From positions 1 to 64,000 of the forward strand of contig JASANE010019462.1 of the NCBI GenBank assembly GCA_030248225.1: a DNA stretch of 64,000 nucleotides, read 5' to 3'. Shown here one piece after another: positions 12,386 to 25,706 of the stretch. Source of the DNA: Trileptium ribeirensis (taxonomy: Eukaryota > Nematoda > Enoplea > Enoplida > Thoracostomopsidae). Below the pieces are notes generated by a model. It saw nothing but the letters and a program-made list of their open reading frames with translations, ran no database searches and was not told the DNA's origin. The translations under genes and the position numbers were made by a program. Position 1 is the first letter of the stretch. Every line of letters begins with the position of its first letter.

Positions 12386-14668
12386 TAGGCATGGGCATCG
12401 GGTACTATATCGTTACCCGGCTACCCAGATACCCGATCCGACGAAACTTTCGGGCGCCCGATTAACTACTCGGTACCGGGCATTAACTTTGGTAGTTCTC
12501 GTAAGCCACAGTATGTACTCAAATTTTCATATCTTCAACATTCAAATTAAGTACCTAAATCTGTAGCAGGTCTTACATGTTACGATGACATAGAGCTGAC
12601 AGAAAAAATGTTTTCTACGGCTTACCATACAGCATTGCGTGCTGACATGCTCATGGCGGCCAAACAAAATGGTGTGAAGTATAACTTAATTTCAAGTACC
12701 TTGTCGAGGCTGAATTATGTGGCCATACGATAAGAGTACGAATTCGAAAGTAGAAAAGGAAAAAATGCCGTTATACCGAATATATCACAATTTCTATGCG
12801 CCCATATTGCAATAATTCCAGCATCCTCCCAGAGTGCGCCATTCAGGTCTCGCGAGCAGCGGGAGTCCTTTCAAATATAATACTCAGCAGGGTGCGAGCA
12901 CCGACTACAACAGGTGCCACGGTTATCATTGGAAGGTCCTGGTGAGCCTAGACTGGCTTAGCACTATTCTCTATCAAATACCAAACATTCACGTGGGCTA
13001 TAACTTGCAATAGAGCGAATGGACGACAAATCACCAATAATACGCCACCAGTGGGTGTTCAACTACGATAAAATGTTAATACGGAAACGTATATGGGTCG
13101 GATTCCCCCTCAGAAGAAAACTACTTTGATGGTGACGAACTTCGAATAAAAAGTGATCACTGCCTTGTGGTTTGAGGTGCTTACCAAAGGCTAGAGCCAA
13201 CGCTTGCTACAAGTGGAACGGCTATTGGAACTGAAGACCTAGTAGCTTCAACTCTTCCACGAAATCAATGCAACGAAACCAAAATATTTTTGTCTGTATA
13301 TCGAAACATCAGCTACGAGGCATTGGAATCAAAAGTCGTCATCATCCCAAGTCACACGTTTGCATTCATCCCTGCAGGTTGCTTTACTTCGACATTTCAG
13401 CCACACATGTTGTCCATAAATGTGTATGCCTTCAATATTAACAGCAAATAGTATTACGGATTGGGAGCAGATTAATAGCCGTAACTTCCGGTTGTGTTTC
13501 GTGCCTGCTGTATTAATATTTTCGTAATTGCTACATACGCACCCACCGACGACTCAAATGAGGATAGAATATAATTTATATGAGATATTTGCTCAGATTC
13601 ACGAATCATGCCAGAAGGGCGATATTATCATTGTGGCTGGGAATATATAGCTAGGTGGGCCAGTCACATGGCAACCTGTGATGTAGCTTTTAATAAATAG
13701 AATTTCGGTAGCAAAAACGTGAACGGTGTGAGTTTCGCAAACAAGTGGTTCAAGAATCAAAAGCGTCATCTTGAAGCATGGGTAAGCCAAAGGACAGAGA
13801 AATCAAATGGATTTTAAATTTTTTATGTCTAGCCTCCCGAATCTATCAGTTGTAGTTTAACCGGCCTTCAAAAGTAACAGCCGTCCAGCGCAAGAAGGTT
13901 AAGCTTACACAAACACAGCTTAAACTTACGCAAATAGTTGTAGATTTTTTAAATTCAAACTTAATATATAGTTTGTAGTTTGTACACATTGTTTCAATAT
14001 TTTGAAAACTTTTGACAATCCGTTGTATTTAGATATCCTGGGGTTCATGTTACCTTTGGGGCCGGATTTATATATATAATTGTTATTTTTAGGTTGGATA
14101 TAATGTAATATAAAAGTTTTGTGCAGACATGGGGCATGAGTTCGTTAGTTTTTGTTACCTATTTGCTCAGATTCGCTCCAAAGTTTTGAAATGTTAACAT
14201 TTGTATTTAGCTGATAATTTTATTTTTGCGAACTAAGTTTAATTGCTATATTTTTGCAACAAAGATGATAAATTTGTGAATACGCGATACTCTACTTATT
14301 GCTATAGGTTTCCGTGATACATGCCGATGAGCAATAGCTTTTAGCTTGGACAATTGATAGATTTATGTTTTGTTCTTATCAGGACAAGCATTGTATCCAA
14401 ATTAAAGTCACAGGTGTTCAAAATAGGAACCTGGACTTCATGTAAATCGTATGTATTAAAAATCAGCGTCCACATGCTGCGTACTTCTACTTCATTTATC
14501 TTGCTTTTGGGTTAGCCATATTTCTAAAGTTAAGAAAGCATTTAATTTCCGACAAGACGGCGAAAAACAAATTCTATGCAACATTCGAAATACCTAATAC
14601 CAAGGTACCTGAGAGCTGTGCCCCCGTCGGTACCCGAGGCACTACCCGGGTAGCAGTGCCCATGCTTA
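12386..14668 (+). mobile_element. hAT-superfamily DNA transposon, decayed, with 8-bp target duplication
   Basis: The left end TAGGCATGGGCA at 12386 and the right end TGCCCATGCTTA ending 14668 are inverted repeats. Both are flanked by the exact 8-bp duplication GTGTTTAG (12378-12385 and 14669-14676), as expected for hAT. The subterminal regions are rich in GTACCCGG-type inverted motifs. A transposase C-terminal remnant lies at 12749-12931. The remaining 1.7 kb to the right has no recognisable transposase, so most of the gene is deleted, replaced or beyond recognition. Confidence 0.9.
12749..12931 (+). pseudogene. hAT transposase C-terminal (dimerisation domain) remnant
   Basis: The + strand reads NAVIPNISQFLCAHIAIIPA followed by SSQSAPF, then shifts frame to AAGVLSNIILSRVRAP. 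This matches the conserved end of hAT transposases, in which a P-hydrophobic-L.IPASSA.SER.FS..G block precedes the last helix. At least one frameshift (about 12845-12865) and a stop in the original frame make it a pseudogene. Upstream, only about 360 bp remain before the element end, far short of a full transposase. Confidence 0.8.
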
Positions 14669-14676
14669 GTGTTTAG

Positions 14677-16204
14677 CCGGTTAAATTAAGCATATCATTC
14701 TTTGTCAGGCAGCATGAAACTTTTATTTTTCATTAATTTTACTGTATATATGCTTAGACTGATAAGATCGGGCTCCGATTTGGATAAATACATATAAGGG
14801 CTGACTACTCCATATTGCCGCTCATGTGGTATTTTGCAGCCGTAACCAGTCACTCGAACTATTGTCTTCCGTTAAGTGAAAGCTAGCCCACGAAATGACA
14901 CGATTGTAACGAGATCAAGCGAAACAAGCATTTCTTTGCCGAAATTCATTTACTTTAAATTTATTATACCATTTTGGACGTCTCGTCACTATCAGTAATT
15001 TTGAAAATCATGATTTGGCCCCTGGGTAAATATTGGAATTGTATTGTGCTGTGTACACTGATTATCATTATTTTATATTACAGTATTAAATATCAAACAG
15101 CACTGCAAGAATACAAGCAATCAAAATCTCTTGGGTAACATATTTTAAAATCATTAACATTATTATTATTATTAAACACAATCGCCGCAACTGTCAATCC
15201 CGTCCGACCTTAGTCCGCGCAACGAACCAAAACCCGGTGATTACCGACGAATTTCATTGCTATCGGCTGGAGCGTTTTTTTCAATTATTTGCTTTGCTAA
15301 ATAACTTTATTCCTAAAAGAATAATTTAAATTTTTGCGATCGATGCTAACTTTATTGTATCGTGTGTGAATAGTTTCGGTGCCGGTAACTATCCTACACT
15401 GGTGAAAGCAGCCGACATAAGAGTGATCAAGTAGAACACCAATTATATATGTCTATAATATATTTGCGTGTCTGCGTGGCAGCAGATGAGGCGAAGGCCG
15501 ATAGTCCAGCTTTTCCCACGTTTTTGCACAATGCGACTGAACCCCGCCAACTTTTTAGTGTTTTCTGGCCTAATGATATCAAAACTAATTTTAGACAGTG
15601 TTGTCCCTCTTTTTGAGATAGTCTGATTGCGTGCATAGGGGCAGCAAGCGTGAGGGGGAACAGCATCCTACTATTCAATAAAACAAGGACGCCGTAAGGC
15701 GGCCTCCTCAATTTTCACCTCTCACCCCCTCACTTTTGAGCGGCCCCCACTTTTCTGAATAGCGTGCTGCGCACTTGTGTATGCATATTTTTAAACACGA
15801 TCGCATTGTATTTTTTCCATGTGCTTCATTAGAACTAATCTGATCAATGTGAATTATTTTCGTTACAAACACAGGCTAGATACTTGTTGGTGTGTGGCTC
15901 CTAAAAGCATCGGCCATGAAATGCCATTAGGGAATTAATAGCCGGACCGATTCGTAACTCTGGCCTTTCATGATTTGTTGTATTCCGTTGAAATGCTTCC
16001 GTTGTGTGTTTGTATCGACAATTTTAGAGTTTAGAGTTTTAGTGACAATTATTGTAATAAAGAATAATGATATGTTAGGCTAGATTCTATTGTTGGAAAA
16101 AATTTCTGAACGCCTTAGCACCATATTTAATGCCACCAGTTTACTTCTATTGAAAATAAAATAGTTAAAACATTCGGTCAGTACTTATTTTCTCTGTTGA
16201 AAAT
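14677..16204. other. Unassigned DNA around a partial hAT-like element
   Basis: Apart from 15480-15775 I see only a short (ATT)n run near 15158. Confidence 0.5.
15480..15775 (-). mobile_element. hAT-like non-autonomous element fragment
   Basis: Read on the minus strand from 15775 it starts GCGCAGCACGCTATTCA, then AAAAGTGGGGGCC, like the 43663 element. A 94-codon open frame (15427-15711, minus) crosses it, but it shows no recognisable domain and I treat it as chance. Confidence 0.4.
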
Positions 16205-16575
16205 AGCGGTGTGAACGGGGCGAAGTTTTGTCGACCCGGCTCGGCCTGTTGGAAATCTAGGTCAGCCCGGCCGGGAGATGCCACATTTGGACGCGGCCCG
16301 TCCCGTTTGTAATCGGATGTAGGTCCGGTCGATACACAGCATACAGGCGATATACAAATAAAAACATATATATATATGAAATGAGCCCTACTACAAATTC
16401 TTAAAACAATCCCAAATTTCCAAATCGTGTGCTAATCTTTTGGTAATTCACAGAGGTGGGAACGAACTCAAATTTTTGGGCCTGACCCGGCCCGTCGTAA
16501 ATCGAGGTTGGCTCGACCCGGATGTGCAACATTTGCGCCCGGCGTGCATGCCGACCGAAATTTTCTCATGTAATT
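16205..16575 (+). repeat. GC-rich dispersed repeat, pair of ~125-bp units
   Basis: Two units start near 16212 and 16458 (about 246 bp apart). Each has GGTG..GAACG, AAATTTTT/AGTTTTGTCG, CCCGGC-type runs, GAAATC or GTAAATCGAGGT, GACCCGG, and GCAACATTTG (GCCACATTTG in the first). The same unit occurs twice, with the same spacing and on the opposite strand, at 57754-58170. Confidence 0.7.
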
Positions 16576-19500
16576 GAAGTATCTGTAGAGCCTTGCGGAT
16601 ATTGCATAACCATCATTTTTTTATGCAATGTGTCATGTACGCGTTCTGTAATACGCGTTGTATAAATCTGTAACTTTCTAACGATATCTATTAGATTTAC
16701 TGTTCTCAGCTTTATAGTTGGCGATTCAACAAATTGTTTCTTAAACCTTAGACTAATTAATAATTAATAATCAAGACACTTTACACTTATCGGGTTTTCA
16801 AATATTTTCTTGCACCAAACGTAGCCGACCCACAGCGTACATAAGGCTGGCCACCGGGTCAGTTATGCCCCTCCCCAAACGGTTTCGAGGTACGTAACTT
16901 TAGTTTATGGTGTGGATATGGATCAAACATCTAAATTTAAAACAAATTTTGTATTCTCCCAAATGTAAATCCTGAACTGGAACCCCTTCAAATGCAAATC
17001 TTGTGCACGTCCATGAGCTGAGCTCAGTGTTTGAATTTAATACACAGCGTTTCGTATACAAAAGTTAGATTGTCTCAAACTCTCAAAGTAAATATAGTCG
17101 CAATATGATGTTTCAAAGTATTTTAAGTATTATAGTATCCACGCGGAATTGCTGTGTGGTAGAGTTGCCAAAACAAAGAGTGAGTGTACTTCGCCCATCA
17201 CATGGACATAGCCTTTCCATTATGTAGACCGATGCGCCGCTTATGCCAGGGTTTCTGTCCGGTTGCTTCGTTCATGTTTTTGGATTCTAATATTATATAC
17301 ATTTTAAAATCTTTCTGCAAATGTGAATCATAACTATTTCGTCCAATTCAATACACATTTGTAGATAAGATTATTTAACATTGAGTTCATAGGATTTTAG
17401 TAAATGTTCGATAACATATTTTTCATTTTGGTCTAGCGGTAGTAGCTTGAAGACAAAGAGATTCGAAAAACGACCGCCTGAAAAGTTGGGTTCGGGTGGG
17501 ATTCGACTAAAACAACTGTTGTGTTGTGATTGATATTTAATTTACGCGTTTGTTTCTTAATATTATACTGGTGATCATAGGCGTATCCAAAGGAGGTAAG
17601 CGCAACGGCCATTCATCCACATTGGGTGTTTGTCGCTCGACATCGTCATCGGTATTTCGAGCTTGGTGATTGCAATTGGCGCTCAGTGATGTTCAATAGG
17701 AATTGCTGTACGCGTGCATTTGCCATAAAATACGTGACTTTGTGCGCTCTCACCGTCTTTGAGATCGTGAACTGACTTGACAAATTTTATCAGGCTCGCC
17801 TGAAAAGTGTCTTCCAGCGTCGTTGATGTGGATCTTTCTATCCACTGGTACTTCGCGATAATAAACCAACATGTTTATATTGATTGATTGGTAGATAGAT
17901 TGATTGATTAATCCATCAGTCCAATTATTGATTGATTGATTGATTGAACATTGTTATTGTTAACCTTAGAATAGCGTTCAGGCCAAAATGGGAATTAATT
18001 TTTGTAAAAACACAGCAATTGGACCAAATTGTGCATTTTAAGAAACAATCCAATTTATCAGGTTATATATATATTTTATATCTAATAATATTTTTTAATC
18101 TTTATATATTTTGACCCAAAATGTATATACGTAATCTTATCTTGTAAAATTTGATTCATACATACAATAAGCATTGTTTGTCTATTGTGCCTATTGTTAT
18201 TAAGTTTTACAATTACTTCGTGTTAACTTATTACTATCATCATACAGTTTTGTATAATATCCATAGTTACTTGAAATTAACATGCTATATACGTATATAT
18301 AAGCTATTTGGATGTGGATTCAGAGTACATTTTGTTGTGCTGTCGCTTGGGCTGCATAATGTGAATCCGTTGTTTAATATTGGGATTCTTAAGCTTAATC
18401 CATCTTTACTTTGAGGTCGGAAATTCTGGTAAAAGTTCCCACCATCTTTTAATCAGTCCTTCCAGTTTCCGGGCTCCCAACGATGTTAAACCCAAAACGT
18501 GATTACTTTACTAAAATTAAGCTTGTGTTCTGAAACAATATAGCCTAATACATTCAATTAACTTTACATGAGGTCGCAAATGCATTGTATCTATAAAATA
18601 TTTACAGAAATTTAAGCCAAATATGCGCAATAGCGACGTAGTCACAGACGATAACCGCAAAATTGTGGCAAAATTAAGGTATACCTGTTTTGTTAAGAAC
18701 CGATTTTTCTGTAAACAGAGTTTGATTATGTGTTACGGAACTTTGGGTTTTCTGTCGGATTGAATACAGCTAATTTTGTTAATGATAGACAACCGCTTTC
18801 CAACTTTTCACTTATGCAATCGTTCGAATCTTAGGAATGTGATGATTATTGAATTCTTCGATAGAGTCAAATTCATGAAAATAGTACTGCTTTAAGGCTG
18901 GACGTCTATTTCGCTGAGTGTGCCTTTCGGAATAGTTGCAATGATGCAACAGAACTAACTACATGATATGATGCGCGGCTTGATGAATTGTGAAATTTGC
19001 GTTACTACATAATGTCGACATTTCAACACGACAAAATATTAGCGCACTTTGACTTTTTCAGACACCACTCAGACTGTATAATTTCATGACTGAAATTCAC
19101 ATAATCAGGTGTTTAAGATATTTTATATACACATATATTGGGCAAATAAACGTTACCTGTGTCCATCGACCATCCTATTTTGTAGCAGCTAATGGCGAAT
19201 CGCAAACCCTTGTTACGGAAGAAATGTGGATATTTCATCCGGGTTTCGCTAACAAAAAATTAGCAAAATCAGAAACATGTACCAAAAATTACACCCTATG
19301 TTCAAACAGAATTTTGACAATTTTCTATTTGCAGGAATGCCTATCAACTTTTCATTGCTATTTGTCTCTGTTCCCAAACTAATATAACGTAATAAGGACT
19401 TCATAAATTAATCGGTCCTATGATTTAGCTTACAGTATTTGCGAAAAAAACCAGCCTTATTCAAATCAGTTAGATTTTTGTTCGCAAAAAATTCGCTAAT

Positions 19501-20800
19501 TTTCTTTGAAATTTCGCGAAGACAAATTGCGTGGATATGAATGGCAGAGATGTGTGTTCTTGAACAGTTTTGCACCGAATTGCGGTTAAACAAAAACGAA
19601 GTTGTTTAACCGAAATAGCAACGCAGGATAGTTGATGTGCTTGCTCTAAGTTTACTGTCGCATATATATGTTTTTGTGCTTATACTAAAATCCTATACTT
19701 AAATGTAGGATCTTCTACCTTAGTCATCTCTGTCCTAATATCATCAGTTTTCAAATACTACGTTGAGTTTGATGCGGTACAATGTAATTAAGGTCTCTTG
19801 GGCTCTATTTATAGTAGGTTACCGATAGTAATTTTTGCTGCTGAGAATTTTTTTGGCTCACACCGCAATGACAAACTGAGCCGAACGGGGTACCAAAAAC
19901 ACCGTTGTATATTAAACATCGCCTGAACACAAGCTTGGTGGTTAATGGCAAAACCAATATTATTTATATACTCACATTTGTATATATGTCCGTACATATG
20001 TATGCCAGATAGGCTACATAGCTGGCTGATAGTAATCGCATATTGTCATATCATTAAATAGAATTGAAGTGAAATTTGGAACTTCACAGAATGTTTGCAT
20101 TGTATATGGTTGTGTATGCCTATATGTTTGTATGTGTATGTGTTCTATGTTTATGTACATATACATTACACACACAAACTCAATGAACTATACCAATGAC
20201 ATTCAATCCCGCGGGTGCTATGACGCTGAAATAGGACGGCCGGACGACAAACATGAGCGAGAATGCAGCAATGCCAACACAAAGAACACAATGCGGTTCT
20301 TGGGTCATCGGCGTGAGACAAACCATATCGTGTTTGCTTATATCATCATTGCTACTTGGTGGTTCGTTCCAGTCCATTTGCGAATGGTAAACTGGGAATA
20401 ATGCAACTAGCAACGACAACAAACAATCGATATAACTGCCGAGATGAACGCATTAGGTCAACATATCGGCTGATGGATAGATAGATGCAACGACCATGTG
20501 GGTTGGGTGATATCGTTGTTTGTTGTTGTTTTGGGTCATGTTCAGTTGGTGGACTTATTCGATGATGTCATCATTGGCCGCGTAATAACTCAGTTGTCGA
20601 ATTTCATTCCGTGTTCGTCTTGGGTTTTACTTCAATTTGTGAGGTGTGGATGGCAAAGATGCAATATAACTTTGGACGTGCCTGTTATATCGTACGATAG
20701 TGTTTCAATATTATAGATTGGCAGTATTTGTTTAATTTTTAATATTGAAGTATTTTACATAGGCGTAAAATCCAGATTTTTCCTAGTGATCCGTGACGCT
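16576..20800. other. Unassigned AT-rich DNA
   Basis: Besides the ATTG microsatellite there is no supported feature. At 20180-20401 both strands are open for over 70 codons in a locally GC-richer stretch, without recognisable domains. Confidence 0.5.
17880..17948. repeat. Interrupted (ATTG)n/(GATT)n microsatellite
   Basis: Two runs of GATTGATTGATT-type sequence separated by about 25 bp. Confidence 0.85.
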
Positions 20801-21098
20801 ACTATTTCTGAGGGACGAGTTATGTCGACGCCCCCTCCGGGGTTATTTCTGAGGGACGATTTATGTCGACGCCCCCTCAGGGGTTATTTCTGAGGGACGA
20901 GTTATGTCGACGCCCCCTCCGGGGTTATTTCTGAGGGACGAGTTATGTCGACGCCCCCTCCGGGGTTATTTCTACGATGTATGTCGACGCCCCCTCCGGG
21001 GTTATTTCTAAGGGACGAGTTATGCCGACGCCCCCTCCGGGGTTATTTCTGAGGGACAAGTTATGTCGACGCCCCCTCCGGGGTTATTTCTGGGTGGA
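20801..21098. repeat. GC-rich tandem array, seven units of ~41 bp
   Basis: Units contain GGTTATTTCTGAGGGACGAG, TTATGTCGACGCCCCCTCCG. Unit starts are near 20802, 20841, 20882, 20923, 20964, 21000 and 21041, ending at the partial unit at 21082. One unit is shortened to 36 bp. Every unit keeps GTCGACGCCCCCTC. There are no variable spacers, so it is a minisatellite, not a CRISPR array. Confidence 0.95.
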
Positions 21099-24000
21099 CG
21101 AGCCTTCCACCATTCCCTAGATGCTGGCGCACATGCATGCGCGAATGCTGCAGTTATTGTGCATCATCAATATGAATATATAATTTCGCTTATATTAGAA
21201 TATATTCTTTTTATTTAAAGCATTCTCACGGAAAATAGAGATTTGAAATTTCGAAAAATATGTATAGGAGCTTAATGTTTGAAGTCTATCAGCAGTAATA
21301 AGTTCAAAATGCACACTTTGCTTTGATTCATTGATTGAAATTTCGATACTGCTATTATACCAGTTCCGTTTGTACATTCGTTTCGTATCCATGCAATGAA
21401 TTTATAAAACCTGCGAGTTTTTAGTCAGAACTGATAGTTTAGCAAAATTTCAAACTGTAGAACGATAATGTAGTATAATATATTTTTTTCGTATAAAATA
21501 TTTTCATTAAAATTTATGACACTTCTAAATCACCATGCAAACCTTTTGAGCATGATGCGATCCATTTCGACGTTACCTCCCTCAGCTTAGAGGTTAGGGT
21601 TGCCACCTCACTTTTGAGTAGGTCATGATACCATGGGCAAAAATTTGTTCCGGCCCCATATTTTTGGGGACGTGTGGAAAATATTTTTTTCCAGACGAGC
21701 TCTATCAGAACTGTGGGGGGTATCGCAACAAGGAATCATTATCACGCACCCCCTTAAAACGAAGGGTATTGGTAACAAAAAGTGGACGCGTAATGTCCGA
21801 CGCATTCATATGGTGATAGCAAGAAGCGCCGTACTCTTCTCAAGAAGCCATCATAAACTCTTGATATTATTATTGTGTAATTAAAAATTATGTCTCACAT
21901 TTCTATGTTTTCAAAGCGAAAACATTGTTTGGCGTGTTTTAAATTCATCGATTGTAACCGTTTTGTTGTAAACCCTGGTTCACTTTAAACATTAATGCGG
22001 CTGTCACTGTCACGTTAGTTTGATGCGTTTGACAATAGTAATGTAATTACGTATATATACGAAACTGGCCAAATTTAAACCTTACTGACGGTAGCTAGAA
22101 TCCCACGACTGTGTCCTACTAATGGGGCTATTGGATTTTGAGGATTCAAAATCTAGCTTTCACGACTACGCTATTTAAAATATTAAGAATTGTTTAATTT
22201 ATGCACGAACTGCTTAGCTAGCCCCAGGTATTTTTTTATTATTTTTCGAACTGAACTGCTAGTTTCAACCCAACGGTAACAGCGTAGCATCCAGTTGCTT
22301 TTTGAAAGAAATAGTTGTAATTCTCATGGTTGGGCCATGTAACCTTTAGGGCTCTAAGTGAAAAACGTCGCATTCTGTTCTCGATATACTGAGTCTAGGT
22401 CTTTGCTTGATATCCTATATGTCTTAGACACTGATTAAGCTGCCACCTTGCAAACCAACCTCACTTGCTGTTCTTTTTCTATGCATGTGCAGTACGACAC
22501 CTAAGGGTGACATGGCCTTATTGGTTTTTAGGACAACTCGTATTATCACATGGCGAGACGATAGTTGGAGTGAGTGGAGGTGTTTGGACGCATGGGACTT
22601 ATTTTGAATTTAAACGTACATTCTGTACTGATTGTAGCCCATATCTTTCCGACACCTTGTGCTATAAGCAGAACAAAAATTTCAAACTTCACAGCATTTA
22701 TAGTTTTGAAATATGCCCTTTTGTACGCTGACCCGTATTCTGTTCTGATATTCATAAAGTTGGCACTGTTTGTATTATAGTTATAGCATGTCTATCATCA
22801 CGCCGCTACTTATTTAGTATCATATAAAGACCGTCTTTACACGTCTAGTCCAACGCCTTCTACAAAAATTACCATACGTTTTCAAGACATACTAAATTGG
22901 TATATAATTTTCTGAATATAGGAAAGGAGAGTGAATCTTATGGCACTATTTGCTAGTATCATGCTATTAGGTTGAAACTGTATTGTAGCAATTTAGTAGC
23001 TATGTGATTTTGTTTCTTTAAACAGCTAACGACCTTATCGATCAAATAAACAGTAGTTCTTAATAACTCAATCTATCACGGACATTGATTAGACCCAACA
23101 TTTGCCGGCTTCTAGAACCGAAAACGTGGTTGCAGTGATTTTAGCCATTTCTTTTGACTTATCCCCTTTATGCTTGCGCGTACAAAAGTAATTGTTTTCG
23201 GTTTAAACTGACTAAAGATTTAGAAGAATGAGCAGGGCAGCTATTATTAAGGCCTGATTTTGTAGTAGCTAGCAGAAAACAGGCGCTATTATATATATTT
23301 GGTACCGATAAAGACTTAATAATGGCAATAATTCTACTTGCGGTAGTAGTGGCTACATGGGGATTTGTTTAATTACACCATGATTTCTTACCTTTGTTGA
23401 TAGCACAATTCATTATTCTTCGGGTTAAGTACGTTATCGGTGATTTTATTTCTTGAATTTAGCTTTTTAATCGCGGCTTTTACGCATAGTTTTTCCTTTG
23501 ATGAAATTACTTACGGACACAGGCGTACAGGTAGAACTTTTGCTTACTCTCAACCTACCCCTCGCACACCTAACTCGTAGATACTATCTATGCCACTTAA
23601 GCTGACGGTCCTAGTGCACCTGTGATATACGTATATGAAATGTGACATAAATATATACGTAAATACATATATATGCATATATAGCTAGTTTTCGTCAGTA
23701 TTTCTATACCAGTTTATATCTACCGTGGCAGGACTATATATATTTAGGTATATATATTTCTTTGGCACGACTCAATTGTCTACAGAACAATATTAGACCA
23801 AAAACATGAGTGGTTCTTTTAGGCTCGTTCAAGTTTTAGTTAGAGAACACCAATTTTGTTCGTTCGGCAGAAACTCGAATTCGTTTTATGATCGATGCAT
23901 GCTATAATTATTCGAACTGACAGAACCTTAAGAAAATTATCATCATTATTATTATTATTACCGCTAAAATGGTTAAATTTAGATTGGCACATTGACTAGA

Positions 24001-24262
24001 TACACATGATTGGACGTCGCCTGAAGTACAATTATGGTTCTGTTTCTATAGCGAGTTAAGAATGAATTAAGACAGCGATTTTTGAGCTACATAGCGATGT
24101 TTGGTACATTGTAAGAGACTTAAGTTTCATTTCAGTCGTACTTTATAACAATTTTAGATTATTTCACGCTTACATAGCTGCTTTTAGCATTGAAAAACTG
24201 GTGTTGTGGAAGAATAACTGATATTATGAGTTAAAGATGTAACAACTTACAATTTTTGGAGA
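21099..24262. other. Unassigned DNA
   Basis: A GC-richer patch at 21560-21800 has CACTTTTGAGTAGG and GGCAAAAATTTG words like the dispersed GC-rich family, but no clear borders. Both-strand open frames there are not credible genes. Confidence 0.5.
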
Positions 24263-24430
24263 CAGTGGCGTAGCCAGATGGAGATTGCAGGAGGGCCATG
24301 CTGTTTGACCCCATCCAACAATCTTCTTCACTTCGTCGATTGATAAAAGTGAACTCCGCACTGTGGGTGTATGCACATTACAGTTGTCAATACACCCCAC
24401 TCAAAAAATTGTATATATATAGTAATTACG
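24263..24430 (+). mobile_element. hAT-type terminus (CAGTGGCGTAGCCAG), partial element
   Basis: CAGTGGCGTAGCCAG at 24263 is a typical hAT-type end, followed by a GC-richer stretch. The opposite end and target duplication are not visible, so the element is truncated or diverged and its right limit is approximate. Confidence 0.4.
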
Positions 24431-24714
24431 ACAAAGATTTTACGCCCCCTAATTTGGGGTATAAAACACGCCGTGCCGTTACAAGGAAACGACGAATCAT
24501 CAAGCAATTTATAGGATATGTAAGGCATCACACATGTGATCATCCCTATATTAATACATAATAACATCATACATACGTGTTAAATGTCACATGTTCTGAC
24601 ACGTGTGAAAATGACAGAGTAGTGACCAATAAGGGAAGCCATGTCTAAACCACTTCAGCAAAAAAGCACGTGTATCAGCTCTGAACGCCACGTCAAACGG
24701 AGGAGAACACGTTG

Positions 24715-24819
24715 TATTTTTGTTAAATGCCGCTTAAGCTAAATTATGGGCCCACCAGGAAATGAACACCGGGCCTTCCGCGTGCGCTACAGACGTTCTA
24801 ACCATTACACCATAGACCC
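24715..24819 (-). repeat. tRNA-derived SINE-like repeat with full-length tRNA head
   Basis: The complement of 24748-24819 is exactly 72 nt and folds as a tRNA-like cloverleaf. The acceptor stem is GGGTCTA with TGGGCCC, the anticodon stem has five of five pairs, and the anticodon loop is seven nt with CGC at positions 34-36. The A box GGTGTAATGGTTAG is identical to tRNA-Gln genes; the B box GTGTTCATTTCC is degraded. T33 is missing (G) and the T stem pairs poorly, so it is not a working tRNA gene. The sequence downstream (to about 24715) is shared with the copy at 1565-1676, indicating a SINE-like family. Confidence 0.7.
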
Positions 24820-25560
24820 GCTTGAAACGGTTAGTATGCTGTGATCATATTCTAACCAGCGAATTGACGTGTCGCTAGCAGTGATTATTATTTTTGTGAT
24901 CACCACAAACATATAAAATGACAATTTTGCTCAGTTCGATTGTTTCACTTCGTTCATTCACAAAGGTTTTATAGACGCTTGTTTCGATTGATCACATAGC
25001 ATAGTAAAGTTTGTTCAGCAGCCGAGGTTACCACAACTAGCAGTTACCCAATAGCGAGCTTTACAGATATATAATTATTAGTAAAGGTGTATCAGTTTCA
25101 GTGAAACACAACCTATTGCTCCATCTGTAAACTGAATAAATCTTATGAGGGGCCGTAAGTAATTTGTAAGTTGGTTATGAATGGGACAGCGAGAGACGGC
25201 AAACCCGAACCTACAATAAATATAAAAAGGTTTTGGAAGGATAACCTACAATAAAGTGCGCTTTGACCAAGTATTAGCAATTTAAGTATTAGCAAAAACG
25301 TTGATAGTTAGAAATGGTAAATCCGTGGGTCTATTCAAAAGCATGAGTGGGTAATGGGTACGGTAAAATAACGGAGCCATTGGGTTGAGTTGGGAGGGAA
25401 TATAAAATTCTACATTTACATCTGTGCAAGAATGTCATGTTCATGTTTAGAATTTTTCAAAACAATTGTCACACGCGTGTTGTTTATTCAGAATTTTGTT
25501 CACGCGCTACATGTTAGAAGCTTCATTTGTTTTAGCATTAAGCACACATGCTTAAGTAAT

Positions 25561-25706
25561 AGTTGTAGCATAGTTAGCTGTGTATTCAGAGATTTGTACG
25601 GTCGGTCTGTCGAGATCTAAAACGAGTGCCACAGCACGAGTTTGGCGTCTAAATCTTACAACCATGCGTACAAATATTTGAATGCACGACTAGCTGTGCT
25701 ACAACT
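25561..25706. mobile_element. 146-bp foldback element, copy 1
   Basis: Left end AGTTGTAGCATAGTTAGCTG, right end CTAGCTGTGCTACAACT, with internal inverted GATTTGTACGG / CATGCGTACAAATA arms. Same family and size as 41776-41919. Confidence 0.8.

Noticed and set aside
20801..21098. Regular GC-rich repeats that could suggest a CRISPR array
   Set aside because: The units abut directly and there are no unique spacers. The genome is eukaryotic. This is a minisatellite.
22270..22450. Possible further LINE C-terminal fragment on the minus strand
   Set aside because: Only short words (ISFKKQLD) resemble the family. There are several stops, and the usual TRGH/WNSLP blocks are absent.
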